64,000 nucleotides of DNA from Boswellia sacra (Eukaryota > Streptophyta > Magnoliopsida > Sapindales > Burseraceae), in the NCBI GenBank assembly GCA_013180625.2, contig SNVD02004653.1, positions 62,001-126,000 of the forward strand, read 5' to 3'. Below are positions 31,632 to 44,153 of the stretch, in pieces. A model generated the notes under the pieces. That model was not told where the DNA came from, did not search any database, and saw nothing but the letters and a program-made list of their open reading frames with translations. How positions within the stretch are numbered: the stretch's first letter is position 1; the number at the start of each line of letters is the position of its first letter. The position numbers and the translations under genes were made by a program.

Positions 31632-34600
31632 TACATGGTTAGCTATGGGGTCGTGTTGTAGGCCTTGTTTGATGCGGTCGACGAGTACACTTTGTGGGCG
31701 ACTTAAGCTCAAGGTGGCGAGTTTCGCCTTGCGACTTAAGGCATCGGCCACAACGTTTGCCTTACCCGCTTTGTACTCGAGCCTGTAGTCAAACTCGGCC
31801 AAGAAATCTTGCCATCGTGCTTGTTTGAGGCTCAACTTCTTTTGTGTTTGAAAGTAGCTCGTTGCCACATTGTCGGTCTTGATGACAAAGTACGAGCCAA
31901 GTAAGTAGTGTCGCCAAACCCGTGGGCAATGAATGATGGCGGTCATTTCCTTCTCTTAGACTGTGTATCGTCGCTTCGTATCATTGAGCTTGCGACTCTC
32001 ATATGCAATGGGGTGCCCTTCTTGCATGAGAACTCCTCCTATGGCAAAGTTAGAGGCGTCCGTGTGCATCTCGAATGGTTTGGTGTGGTCGGGTAGCACC
32101 AACACCAGTTCTTCGCATATTACCTTCTTCAACTCCACGAAGGCATGTTGGCACTCTTCGGACCAGTGCCATGTGCGGTTCTTTTTGATAAGATCTGTGA
32201 GTGGGGCGGCTTTGGCTGAATAGCCCATGATAAACTAGGTAGAAGGCTCCCATTCTTGAATAGCCTTCACCTTTGCTTGATCCATCATGAGCTTCCTATC
32301 TCATATTCTGTGGCCAAGGAACTCTACCTCTTGTTGAGCAAAGGAGCATTTTTCCTTCTTAACATAGAGTTCGTTGTCACGAACTCTATGGAACACTTGT
32401 TGGAGATGTTGCACATGCTCTTCAAGAGTTGTGCTATAAATGACAATGTCGTCCAAGTAGACTACCACGAATCGATCAAGATAGGGATATAAGAGCTTGT
32501 TCATAAAGGTACAGAATGTGGCAAGTGCATTGGTGAGGTCAAATGGCATGACAAGAAATTCATAAGCACCATACCTTGTCACACACGCGGTCTTTGGTTC
32601 ATCACCCTTGGCAATGCGCACTTGATAGTACCTCGATCTCAAATTAAGCTTGGTGAAATATCGAGCCTTCCCAAGCTGGTCGAATAATTCCGCAATCAAA
32701 GGTATCGGGTACTTGTTCTTGATTGTTACCTTGTTAAGCACTCGATAATCGATGCACATGCGGAGAGATCTATCCTTCTTCTTTTAGAAGAGGAGGGGTA
32801 CACCATATAGAGCTTTCGAGGGCTGGACGTAGCCTGCATCGAGCAAGTCTTGGAGTTGTTTCTTTAACTTTGCAAGTTCGGGTGGCGCCATGTGGTAAGG
32901 CACCATAGCTGGAAGCTTTCCACCGGGCTCCAACTCAATCTGGTGATCTACTTCCCGTTGTGGAGGTAACTTCTTTGGAAGCTCTTGGGGCATGATGTCC
33001 TTCTATTCCTCAAGGATGACTTGGACTCGTCTTGGCAATGGGTCCTTGGAAATGGTGATGTCCTCCTCATCTTTTAATTCTCGAACGGTGGCAAGGAAAC
33101 TTGGATCCATCTTCATCCCCCATTTGAATTGTAGTGAGGATAGCATCTTGCTCTCTACCTTTGTTGCACGTTCCGCCATAACCATGCATGATTGACTCCC
33201 GTCGAGGATGCTAAAGGAGTTAGAGGCTGGTATGGGGAAAGCAAGGACTTGGTCGAAGAACTCTATGCCTAGCACTGCTTGAAATTCATTCATGGGGACG
33301 ATGGAGAAATCAAGCTTATAGTTCCATGTGCCAAGTTGTACCGACGTTGCCTTAGACACTCCCAATATTGCCTTGGCGGGTGAGTTTACCGCCTTGATGG
33401 TGCCTCCTCCATTGATATATTTGAGGCCTAATCATTTAGCCTCTTCTTCAGAAATGAAGTTATGTGTGGCTCCTGTATCAAGCATTGCACGCATATCCTT
33501 GCCGTTGATGGTGGCGCTCACATACATTAGACCCTTTTGAGTGCGCCAATTGTGTAGAGAGAACCTATCTCCACTTATGGCTCCTCATTTTGTATGCCCT
33601 CATGTTGAGCAGCTAGGGCATTGAGGGTCTTCCTGTTTGGGCAATCACGCACCCAATGAGGACCATCATAAATAAAGCAAGGACTTTTTGGTTTAGGGGC
33701 ATCGGACTTACCTTTGTTAGGTGTGTCACGCTTGTCTCCCCCAGATGGTTTACTTGTGCCACCTTCCTTTCGAGCATGGTCCTTCCTAGCATTCCACTCT
33801 CCCTCACCTTTTCCATGGTTGGCCTTTCTCTCCTTGGATTGGGAGGTGTAGTCTATGAGGGATTCGGCTACGGCTATGGCATCATCAAGATTTTGCACAT
33901 CGTGCTTTTCAAGCTCGACCCTCGCCCAATCCTTGAGTCTGTCGAGGAAGTGGAAGAGACAGTCCTTTTCGAACATGTACTCGATCTCTAGGATGATAGT
34001 GGTGAACTCCTTGATATACTCCCAAATGGTGCTGCTTTGCTTCAATCGACGGAGGCAGCCCCTTGCCTCATTTTCAGCATTGCTAGGAGAGAAGTCTTCC
34101 GAAGTTCTCTCTTAAAGTCCTCCCATGTGTGAAAGGAAGAAGATGCCTCTGCCTGCATCACCATACTTTTGACACCACCACAATTAGGCTAGATCTCGTA
34201 GGAATATGGGTGCAATGCCAATCCTCAAAGCGTCATCATGGACACGTTTGGCTTCAAAGTATTGCTCTAAGCCGAATAGGAAGTTTTCAACCTTCGTGGT
34301 ATTGCGAGTGCCATTGTATGTGACGGGAGTAGGCACTTGCATGGTTCTTAGCCCACTTGTGTAAGACGGGTTAGCACGATCACATTGATGCTTCTCCCAT
34401 TCCGTACAAGTTTCTCCACTTCCACACAGATTGCTCGCAACTCGTGCTCCACAAAGGTCCGCAAGCCCACAAGCTCTCGTGTAATGTTGTGAAGCTCCTT
34501 TTCATAAGCTTTGTTAAACTCAAGGATGTTGGACTTTATTACTTGGGTGATCTCTCCATAATCCATCTCTAGGCCTTCGAGACGGTCGGAGAGGCCCTCA

Positions 34601-34777
34601 ATTGCATTGTCCATCCCCGAGATAGCTTGCTCTAAGTTAGCAACACGAGGCTCTAAAGACTCAGAGGGTGGAGCCTTGGACTTACCTCGTTTTCATTGTG
34701 GGCGTGGTTAAGGTTGAGGTTGCTGTTCTCATCCACAAACTTGCTCCTTCATGGTCACTTTAAGGTCGAATGCCATG
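31632..34777 (-). pseudogene. Chromovirus-like gypsy gag-protease-RT-RNase H, broken; integrase missing
   Basis: Minus-strand order: gag from about 34777 with a coiled-coil segment (MDNAIEGLSDRLEGLEMDYG), gag core (34045 on) and knuckle CFIYDGPHWVRDC (~33660); protease region to about 33000; RT with [20 protein letters not shown] and the catalytic YLDDIVIYS (~32440-32465); RNase H with TDASNFAIGGVLMQEGHPIA and VWRHYLLGSYFVIKTDN; linker VADALSRKAKLATL. Several in-frame stops occur, for example near 32998, 32784, 32298, 32235 and 31956, many explicable by C-to-T change. Integrase and chromodomain are absent because sequence is lost at 31632. Confidence 0.88.
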
Positions 34778-34794
34778 CTCTTGTGCTCGAACCG

Positions 34795-34808
34795 TGCTCT
34801 GATACCAA
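34795..34808 (-). other. Gypsy primer-binding site (tRNA-Met type)
   Basis: On the minus strand TTGGTATCAGAGCA lies one base after the 5' LTR end, complementary to initiator tRNA-Met. Confidence 0.85.
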
Positions 34809-34809
34809 C

Positions 34810-35302
34810 TGTCACGAGCTTAGAGGTTTGCACAGCTCGCTCGTGCGGCACTTAGGCAACTTGAACTCGAAAGTTGCTAAGTAAGCCTTGATGCTAGTCT
34901 TCTCGCTCAAGGAGAAGATAAAACCGTTGAGCTAAAGAGCCTGTAGGCAAAGAAGAGAAGAGATGGAAGATGGAGACAAGTATTGCTAAGCAAGAGAGCT
35001 TTGTATTACACAAGAATGCTTGGATTTGCTTGGATGATTTACAAATGAGCCTTGGAGGGGTTTTTATAGTGAACTACCTCTCAAATGAATGGTAAGATCT
35101 AATGCATCTAAGGGTCCTAATTCACTATCTAGAATCATCTACTAGATATGTACAAGAGTAGATATGTACAAGAGTTTTCTAGAAACTTATCTTGCTAGAG
35201 AATTCTAGAAGATGGGCTTGGGCTTGCAAGCTTTTTAGAAGCTAGGCCAAGCCTTATGCATATTTGGGCCACTCCAACAAGCAAATTAGGCGGGTCGTAA
35301 CA
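34810..35302 (-). repeat. Gypsy 5' LTR, 493 bp
   Basis: On the minus strand it runs from TGTTACGACCC to GCTCGTGACA. It is the full-length partner of 5668-6046. Its outer edge interrupts an LRR codon of the CNL pseudogene. Confidence 0.9.
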
Positions 35303-37660
35303 ATAGGCATACATCTTTTTTCTACTTGCAACTCCTTTAAATATTCCAAATAACCAAGATAAAAGAATTTCAATTCACGAAAAACCCTTTGTCGTGCAGA
35401 CAGTACTTTTTTTGGTTCAAGAGCAAGTTGCTCTAATTCAACAATAACGAGATTCGACAATTTCTCCAATATGGACATCGAATCATCGATGAGACGTGGA
35501 CTAATTGTTGATAATGATAGGCATTCAAGACATGGCAAAAGTGAGTGCATGTCTTCTGGTAGTTTCCCTATCTTCCCCTGTAATCTCAAATCTACAGGAT
35601 ATCGACAGTGAGAGAGTGGTTCCGGAGAATCGAAAACATGATACAGTGATTCAACTGATAAAATTTGAAGTTTTTCTCGCTTTGGCAATTGAATCGAAAG
35701 TGAAGTACTTCTTATTTTCAGGTTCTCTATCCAGATATATGTGTAGCTCTCGAAGATTTTTCGGATCAGCTTTTGTCCCCGAGTTATCATCTGTACGTTT
35801 CATAGTCTGAAGATGTGTCAAATTATCTACTGGAAAACACTGAATATTAAATTTTCTAATTAGATGCCTCAACTGTTGGAGCTTCCAAATATTGGTTGGG
35901 AGTATCAATCTCCATGCAACCTTTAAATCTAGAGTTTCTAGGCTTGACATGCTCCAAATGAAAGATGGAAGACTTTTCATATTCAAATGTCTTGATCTCA
36001 AATACTTCAAGTGAACTAGCTTTCCAATTATCTTTAGGTCAGTTGCAGCTGATATAATACCTTGGTGTGTAAGATTCGAGGTTGACCACTCTTAAAAACC
36101 TGAATCTTTTGGACACAGTCCGTAATTCCTGATAAATATTTGGTTTTTTCTAAACAGAGATGAAACAACAAAAGAGAACACAAGAGTGAACTACATTGTT
36201 GAGGATTTAATCTTCTTTTTTTCCCCAGAATAAACAGCTAGTCGTCGAGATGATGAAAACCTTGATAAGTGAGTTGTACTTTTGTCATCGTCATAACTAT
36301 CAGCAAAGTTGAGCTCTTTTGCCTTTTCAATAGCTAGATCACTTAAAAGATCATGAACTCGACATGTAAAAATCTTATCCTAGCACATCTTTTCTACTTG
36401 AATCAGGCTCCTGTCAACCAACTCTTTCAAGTAATCGTGAGCGACGTCTTCCATTATTTCTTCGTCCAAATTTTGAAGTCTTCTGGATATTGGCTTAAAT
36501 AGAGAAAGCATGACTTCAATTGACAAGCTAAATCATTAAAGCTTAAACCCAACGAGTATTGGATTTCAATTGAATCACTTCTTATTTTTTTCCAAATATG
36601 ATCACGTACGGAATACCACTCATGTGGATTCTTTCTCGACAATAAACCACCTAATACAACAGTGGCAAGTGGCAGACCGCCACATTTTTCTACCATTTCC
36701 CTTCCCAGCTTCTCCAATGTTTCATATGAATTACAACCCCGAAAAGCTTTTTCACAAAATAGCTGCCAATTTTCATTTTCTCTTAAGAATTGAAGTTCAT
36801 TGACACGAGTTCTGTCATCAGAATGGGCAGCAACTTCTTTGTTGCGGGCAGTCATAATTATTCTGCTCCCTTTGTCGTTGTCAGGGAAGGCTCTTTTGAG
36901 GCTCTCCCATTCTTCTTTCTTTCGCACATCATCGATCACTATAAAATAAGAGTAGTTTTGTAAAGAGTTATGAAGATATCTCTCAAAATCATCTTGAGTA
37001 CTCATTTTCTATAGCTCCTCTACCGCGCTATTAAAATTGAAATACTTTATAATTCTCAAAAGAAGATCTTGAGTGTTATATTCTTGAGAAACCCATATAC
37101 CCAAGCACAGTAATCGAAATTTATCCTTGATCTGGTCATTGTGGTAAAGCTTGTTAGCAAGAGTTGTTTTACCCAAACCACCTGACGCCAAATAGAGGTT
37201 ACAAAGCACCTTGCCTCATCATCAAGTAGTTGAGCCAACAATTTGTTGATGTCATCCTCATAATCCACGACATTCCTTTCAAATGAGAAAGAGACGGTTC
37301 TTCTAACTTGTTACAATCTGTCCTTTTGACGATACCGATATCTTGGATACCATACTTTAGTCGTCTACCAGATATCTCATCAAGTCTGTCTCTGAGTTTT
37401 TGAATCTTCTGGCCTATTTTATTAAGAGTGACAATTTTCTCACCTTTGTTGTACAGACAGGATGTTGCACCAAAAATGTTCTTGATGGAAGCAAAGGGTA
37501 CTCCAAGCGCTCTCCTCAAAATCTCTTCATCACGGACTCGAAGAATATATGTGTCCAGCACGTCTTTGGACTCTTAAGCTAGGTCTCTGATATCAGATAC
37601 CCACTTACGTATCAAACCGTTGTCCACTTGCTTGTCTTCGGCATCCTTACTAAAACAATG
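35303..37660 (-). pseudogene. CC-NBS-LRR (RPP13/RPP8-like) resistance gene, broken
   Basis: CNL proteins are intracellular immune receptors. Minus-strand order: coiled-coil end (DAEDKQVDNGLIRKWVSDIR, ~37650) with a TAA in the EDVID-like region (~37575); LAQLLDDEAR; P-loop ASGGLGKTTLANKLYH (~37150-37190); kinase-2 YFIVIDDV (~36935); SRIIMTARN; GGLPLATVVLGGLL (~36670); CFLYLSQYPEDF (~36465); VHD motif CRVHDLLSDLAIEKA (~36330-36365) where MHD is usual; then LRRs (LPSFIWSMSSLETLDLK) to 35303. Frame changes near 37270, 37200 and 36200 and stops near 37010, 36455 and 36385 break it. The first ~100 residues are missing. The final LRR continues at 5667. Confidence 0.92.
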
Positions 37661-40600
37661 CATATATAATATCCTAAAATTTTTTAGAAGACCATAAGCT
37701 CAGTATGTTTCAAAGTACACATATGTGCATGTAATTTATATGTGTTATATTAAATAATGTTATAATAAAATAGTGATTTGGGGTTGTGAGTGAAAGATTT
37801 ATGAAGTTAGGGTCTCAATTGAGTTTTGCCTTCATGCTTATCTATATAAACCCCTCATCCCTAGAATTTTCATAATTTTATCTTCTCTCCCAAAAAAGAC
37901 TTCAGCACATGTTCTTCTTCCTTTCCATCTACTTTGCCAAGAAGCTAGGAAGAGAAAGGAGGTACAAGGTAAGACCTATCTTCCTCTTCAATCTCCATAG
38001 CTAGACAATGAGAAATTGAATAGTAATATTGTGGTTTAAGTTATTTTATGCCATTCATATGCTGAAATCTTGCTAGAAAAGGTGAGTTAGTGTGAGTCAT
38101 AGAATAATTAAGTAGAATGGGTGAGAATAGAGAGATAGAAATGAGAGTTGGGTTCAAATTCAGTAGAGCCTCTACATTGAGTAGTAGGTAGAACGAAAAT
38201 TCTTATAAAATTATGGAGTTGTTGTTTGGCTTTGAAATTTTTACAGGTGAAACGAGACATGGTTAGGGGTATGTGAAATTTTGAATCACTCAAAAACTTG
38301 AAATATATGATTTTTAGTGAATTTTTGAAATTCTGATTTGAAATTTACCTTCCCCCTGTTTTAAAACAGAGTAAGGGGAACAAATTTGAATTGAGAGGCC
38401 AAACCTTCATAAAAATGCCTGATTTTTGGTATGCTAAACCTTAAAAATGTTTTCTTTTAGATTGTAAATTTTCATTGATTTTGAAGCTCTGTATGACTTG
38501 TGGTGATTTTTCAAATTACGCTGATAAAGCTGAAAATTCTAACTTTCAAAACAGAGCAAATGGAAACAATTACTTTTGAATGACCAAAGCCTCTTAAAAA
38601 GATGTGATTTTAGGTATGGTGATTCTTGTATGAGCTTTGGAGGAAAAGTACAGTATCTCTTTTCTTTCCTCAAGGCAATACAAATCAGAAACAACAGAAG
38701 GAGGAAAAGAGAAAGTATTGAAAGACAGATCGATTAGCAGCTTATTAGTCTGAGAAGAGGACCGGAATTGTTTCGTTTTCTGGAGGATCTATACTCAGTG
38801 AAGGATACCGCGGCAAGAATGGTAAAATGATAGACTAAGTGAGATTTGAGAGAGCTTATGACCCTCTTTTACTCTGAAAATTTAAAGAGACATTTTGTAG
38901 GTGTACAAATATTGTCTACAAAGTTGTGGGAAATTTGGGGTAGGCAATTGTTTGTTAGAAATTGTTTAATTGAGTATCTATTCAAATAGAGTAAAAAAGG
39001 ATTATATTGCTAATGTGGTATGTGAACCGTAAAGCATTTTGGTTATGTTTCTAGGTTGAACTCAAGATTGCAACGACGAAAATTCATAAGGTAAGTAAGC
39101 TAAACCTTTTTGAGGACACAACAAATTGCTACGCCTTATGTGATATATGTGTAATGTGATGATGCTAAATGTTGGTGGTACAACAACTATATTGTTGGGG
39201 TATTTGTTATGAATGGAATTGAATTTTTGATCTTAAGTAATGGGATTGGAATCATGAATCCATGATTTAAATGTGATATGATGTGATACATGAATGAATG
39301 GCATGCCAAATTGTGGGACATTGTAATGTTCATAATGTGTACACATTTGCATGGGGCACCTCTTGAAATTGTGTGAGGGCCACCTCTTGGGGGTCACAAT
39401 GATAGCAAAGTGTGATACACACACTACAACGTGTCACATGCGAAAGTGAGTGTGAGATGTGAACGTGTACACTCATACATGAGGGTCACCTCTTGAAATT
39501 GTGTGAGGGCTTCCTCTTGGGGGTCATAATAACTGTAAAGTGCCATACATACAATACGAAGTGACACATGTGAGAATTGTGATTGAATGAATGAGGGGAG
39601 GTTCGAACCATCGGTAGTATGGGATTAGTATAATCTGATTTGTCAGACTAGCCTCAAGGATGAAATGTTACATGGTGGATATGTATGTCCCTATGGTTGT
39701 ATTGATAAAATTTGCTCATATGTATATGAATGTTGAGAATGGCTTTAGAAAAGCTTGTATGAGATGGGGTATGCACTTATGAGTGTGTATTAGAAGTGTT
39801 AATGACTTGATAAAGTCATGAATGAAAAGCAATTTGAGTTGGCGTAATTAGGTATATGTTAAAAATAGAGATAAACTTATGGGATGAATTCAGAATCGGT
39901 GCAGAAGTGCCATAAATGTTGCTTTGGAGAGCAACCTGCACCGACTCGAGAAATTATGGGCAGAGTGTTGGCACAGGTGCACCACCTATTTGGCATAGAA
40001 GCGTCATCCTGAAGTTTGAAAAACGATAGGAACTAGAGACTTGGCACTCCCGCACTGGTTCCTTCACGCGGGAGCTCAAACCCTGTACAGTGAAAACTAT
40101 TTTTTGACTTCCTTAACAAGTTATTTATTCCTTGTATGAAAAGCAATCAATAGTAACTGTATAGTAACTCGAATATTATTGTTAAATAACTATTGTAAAA
40201 ATTCTAAATAGGTTACTTACTGAGTTATATTCATCAAATTTGATTGTGTGTCTCAGGTGATCACTAGTTGTGGAGAATGTTAGAGGATTCTTAGGCAAGA
40301 CTGACAGAGTTTCCTTGACAACCATGGGCCGCTGCAGGATTATTTATTTTGTACTTGTTCTATGATAGAATATTTTTTATTATTGTATATATGATGATAA
40401 TCGTGGTTGTGACTTGGAACTTTGTTTTTTTTTTTCTAGAATGAAAGTTAATTTTTGCTTAATTATTGTGACTTTCAGCTTAGTGGCTGTTGCTTTGTTG
40501 ACTTTTGAATGAGTAGTATAAAGAGTGTGATAGCATATATTCCGATTCACTTTTTAGCCACTCTGTTTTATTTCGTGCTTCACTTGAGAAGACTACTTTT

Positions 40601-41338
40601 TGGATGAGAGAGTCTCCAAGCCTCCCCACCACAGTTGGGATTATTGTATCCACCATAGTTGACGTACAAGCTGTACCTTTTTTTCTCCTTAAAATGAATG
40701 GAAGAACTAGTAGGTGTATCTAGTATTAATCTTGGAAATGCAGCTTTCAAGCTATCAAAGAAGAGAAGAAAAAGGCAACAAGAACAGAGGCAGAAGATTG
40801 CTGGAAATTTTCTTTTCCGATATGGAAAATGTTGATACAACTTAAAATTTTTTCGAGGTAAAAATATTCTAGTATTGCAAAATAAAGATCTCCAGACGCA
40901 GCACGATCTCAATAGATGATGGCATGATGCTTTTCAATATGCCAAGCTATCATTTTCTAACCCAATCGGTTATTTGATTAATATTTTTACAGTAATTCAA
41001 CACCTACCACATTATATTTATTCTTATAGATAAGGACACTCTCCTTGTCTCATTTTTTCTGTGGATTTTAAGAATCTAATGACAAAGTGACAATTATAAG
41101 ATTTATTTACTTGAATTTTTTCCTTATTAAAAATCAAAATTGTTGGAAAACTTACAGTGACATCCTTGGTTGATTATGTAACAAAAGAATAATATTAATA
41201 AACTTTGGTTATTACAGTTTTGTACACATGATATTTAGAGTAACCAAAGTGTCATTAGCTTATTTATCTCTCTATTTGTTTATTGATTAATTTATTGTCT
41301 CGTCCTTAACTTTAGCTATTTGATCACTAATCAATTTT
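37661..41338. other. Unclassified repeat-like intergenic region
   Basis: No convincing gene is seen. A TATA-like CTATATAAACCCC at about 37842, a leader-like purine stretch (37940) and a tail-like region near 40250-40540 resemble the layout of the long solo LTR at 2772-5012. I could not find matching ends or a target duplication, so a degraded long LTR is only a suggestion. A 110-codon minus-strand frame at 40580-40912 has no recognisable motif. Confidence 0.4.
39350..39570 (+). repeat. Two-copy tandem repeat, ~125 bp
   Basis: The block CACCTCTTGAAATTGTGTGAGGGC ... CACCTCTTGGGGGTCA, then a YACATACAC-type stretch, occurs at about 39357 and again at about 39486 with moderate divergence. It is non-coding. 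Confidence 0.7.
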
Positions 41339-41645
41339 TTAGTGATTGAGGAATTGAACAATTAGAGTCATCCAGTTACTTGCATTGTTGGAAACACTAA
41401 CCTCTAGGTTCAGTTCATCACTTTCCCCGGTAATCTTAGTTTTTCGAGGGTTCTCTATGCTGGGATTGGGGACATATTCCTTGGCGACGGATTTAGTTAT
41501 CTTCAAATCTATCGGAGGCCTCAATTTTGCAAGAGAGTTTGCTCAGGAATTTTCAGTCCTCGGAACTTGTTCAACCTTTATCTTCCTGAACTGCTTCATG
41601 CTTGCCTTCACTTTCTTAACATATAAAGCCATTAAGTCATTTTTT
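41339..41645 (-). pseudogene. Old Tat-like gypsy pol: 3' part of second RNase H and linker
   Basis: On the minus strand LMALYVKKVKASMKQFRKIK then VEQVPRTENS, a stop, and ANSLAKLRPP form the C-terminal part of the extra RNase H domain that Tat/Ogre-type gypsy elements carry. It continues the frame ending at 50103, on the other side of the 8.45-kb insertion. It fades at 41339, and no integrase is found beyond. Confidence 0.8.
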
Positions 41646-41650
41646 GTCCT

Positions 41651-42291
41651 TGTTATGGCCACAATAATATCGGGCCTAATTATCTCTAACACAGTAAGCC
41701 CATTACTGTGGTCCATTATCTAGGCCCATTATCTGGGTCCCACAATGACCCAGCCCAGCTCAATTATTATTACCGTATCCCACTATCTGGGCCCATTACA
41801 GTAAGCCCATTACTGTATCCCATTATCTGGGCCCATTACAGTAAGCCCATTACTGTATCCCATTAGTTGGGCCTATTACAGTAAGCCCATTACTGTATCC
41901 TACTATCCGAGCCCATACGGTAAGCCCATTACCGTATCCCATTACATGGGCCCATTACAGTAAGCCCATTACTGTAGCCCATCGTCTGGGCCTATTATCT
42001 GGGTTCCACAATGGCCCATCCCGACTCCTATATAAACCCTCCGGGACGTTGCTCAAGGTAAGTTGACAAATGCACACTTTTCTGAACTTACTCTCTCTCT
42101 AGATTTCCTTTACTTTTGAGAGCTTCTCTCTCTAGGAAATTCTCCCAGAGAATTCCGGAGTGCCGGAAACTGACTTGAGCGTCGGAGGGTCACCGCCGGC
42201 ACCCCTGACTGTTTTTCTTTGCTCGCAGGACTGGACCCGACGTACCACCCCCCGAACCGCGTCCCGGCCGTCCGGAAACCGTGCATCAACA
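41651..42291 (+). repeat. Left LTR of the non-autonomous Tat-like element
   Basis: 641 bp with an internal tandem array at about 41690-41960 of CCCATTACAGTAAGCCCATT units. TATA-like CTATATAAACCC at 42029. Compared with the right LTR it lacks a 12-bp duplication (CACCGCCGGCAC) and about 16 bp near 42250. Confidence 0.93.
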
Positions 42292-42292
42292 G

Positions 42293-42310
42293 TTGGCGCT
42301 GTCTGTGGGA
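42293..42310 (+). other. Primer-binding site, Tat type
   Basis: TTGGCGCTGTCTGTGGGA begins one base after the LTR. It is the PBS form seen in Tat/Ogre-type gypsy elements, usually assigned to tRNA-Arg. Confidence 0.8.
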
Positions 42311-42366
42311 ACGACAATCTAAGCCTCTTTAGTTGTTGCTCTCATCCTAACGTACTCAAAAACATC

Positions 42367-44153
42367 ATGAGTCACGAATCTCAACACTCGACCTCCTTAG
42401 AGGTTGATGAAGAAATTGAGGTGGAAGCGCCTCCCCGACGCCGGAGGGTAGTCGATACAGGGAGGGCGTTAGTTATATCCTCTGGGGTAGGGCCTAACCT
42501 CAGGCAACCCCGGCTTCCACTGAGAAGACCGAAGAGGGGTAAGGCAAATCGATTAACTGCCATGAACATACCATGCGGAATTTCAGTGAACAGATGAACC
42601 ATATGGTGACTGTGTTTAGCCAAGCATTTGGACAAAATGCTCAACAGGCTGCGTACACCGCTAGGAATAACCCAATGAGTGCCATGGTAGAACCGAATGA
42701 CCAGACAGATGTTGGTAGACGTCCTGATTTAGTCGCCCAGACTACGGGATTGCCTTACCATCAGGAAATTCAACCAAATCCTCCCCATCCTGTTGTTCAA
42801 GGGGGGTATGGTCGCCCACAGATTCCCCCTCCCTCACACATTGTATCTGAACAACAGCTAGCAGCAGTGGACCTTCGACACTCCCTGAACAAGAGGCACC
42901 ATACGAGTGTTGAACATGTACCAAGGGGAAGTCATGTTGACCAGCCCGCTTATTCTTATCATGGCCCTTACGCTCCAGGAGGTAATTATCGGTTAAAAAG
43001 AAATCGCCCCAGTCCACCACCCAGAGTTAAAAATCATCGCCCAGATGATTCCTCAATGCATGTCTCGGAGGAGGGGACATCAGACAATCATTATGCGGAG
43101 TTCAAACTAGAAATAGATGAAAAAATCCATAAACTGGAGAAGCTGATTAAACGTTCAGGAGGTGAAGAAGATGGTCGTCCACAATGGGAATCACCATTTG
43201 CTGAGGATATTCTAAGGGAGAGATATCCACATGGATTCCGGATGCCGCAACTTGAGCCTTATCAAGGGACGACAGACCCCAGAGAGCATTTAGACTCTTT
43301 TGTTTCGCATATGGAGATACAAGGGGTCTCAGGGGGAATCATGTGCAGAACCTTTTCTCTCACCCTTGGAGGATCAGCTAGGCAATGGTATAGAAGGCTA
43401 CCAGCTGCATCCATCTCCAGCTTTGATGAACTTGCCCGCAGTTTTCTCACACATTTCAACAATATGAAAACGCGGAGTCGACCAGCGCAGAGCCTTCTTT
43501 CAATCAAGCAGGGTCCCAATGAAACCCTTCGTGCGTTCTTGAATAGATATCAGCGGGAGGTTTCACGAGTTGACCTATTTCATGATGGTTACGCCATGCA
43601 AGGCTTGGTTCAAGGAATCAGGGGGGAGCTCCCTCTAGCATAGGAATTCTCCGTCAACCTCCCATGTACGTACCAAGAAGCATTAACAAGGGTTTCTAGC
43701 CATGCTGATGCAGAGGAAATCTTTCAGGCCAATTACCCTGGGCAAACTCCGGTGGTACCCAATTCCTCGCGTACAGATAGAAGACCGTACGATAATCATA
43801 GAGGAACGCCTCATGATAAAAATCGTAAATCAGTTTCGGACCGACATTCTGCACGTAACACAATCCGAAATGATCACTTCCTGTTACAAGGGTCATCCAA
43901 CCGACCCCGTCAAGAGCATCATGATCAACCTCAGGAGGAGCACCGTACATTTACGTTGCTTACCATGCCACAGCAGGATATCCTTAAGGAAATCAAGGAT
44001 AAAGGCCTCCTGAAAGAACCTGCTCCCTTACGGACAAATCCAAAAACAAGGGATAAGAGAAAGTATTGCCACTTTCACCAGGCCCATGGTCATAATACTG
44101 CCGACTGCTTCGAATTGAGGAGACAGATCGAGAGTCTCATCAAGGATGGCTAG
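42367..44153 (+). pseudogene. Tat-like gag with zinc knuckle (one frameshift, two stops)
   Basis: It starts MSHESQHSTSLEVDEEIEVE at 42367. The frame shifts near 42575 into a long frame to 43643 that contains the retrotransposon gag domain (FRMPQLEPYQGTTDPREHLD, GGSARQWYRRLPAASISSFD, FLNRYQREVSRV). An in-frame TAG at 43641 is followed by the same frame to a second TAG at 44151. The nucleocapsid motif KYCHFHQAHGHNTADCFELR (~44062-44120) is the Tat-type knuckle. Both stops are TAG, consistent with single transitions. It would form particles that package the RNA if intact. Confidence 0.85.

Larger units (their letters stand above)
5668..35302 (-). mobile_element. Chromovirus-like Ty3/gypsy element, nested host of other insertions
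   Basis: The left LTR fragment (5668-6046) and right LTR (34810-35302) belong to one family, both starting TGTCACGAGCTTAGAGG on the plus strand. They bound an insertion into the CNL gene with duplication CTAT on the coding strand (ATAG at 5664-5667 and 35303-35306). Four base pairs rather than five is slightly atypical. Element-derived coding sequence survives only at 31632-34777 (gag, protease, RT, RNase H, all broken). Integrase and the rest of the 3' LTR are missing. The remaining length consists of later insertions: a CACTA end, a copia element, host-gene fragments and an Athila-like element. Confidence 0.8.

Noticed and set aside
31908..34323. Plus-strand frames of 60-110 codons
   Set aside because: They are shadows of the gypsy gag-pol pseudogene on the minus strand.
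40580..40912. 110-codon minus-strand frame as a host gene
   Set aside because: No domain, low-complexity Phe/Cys/Leu runs, no splice or promoter context.
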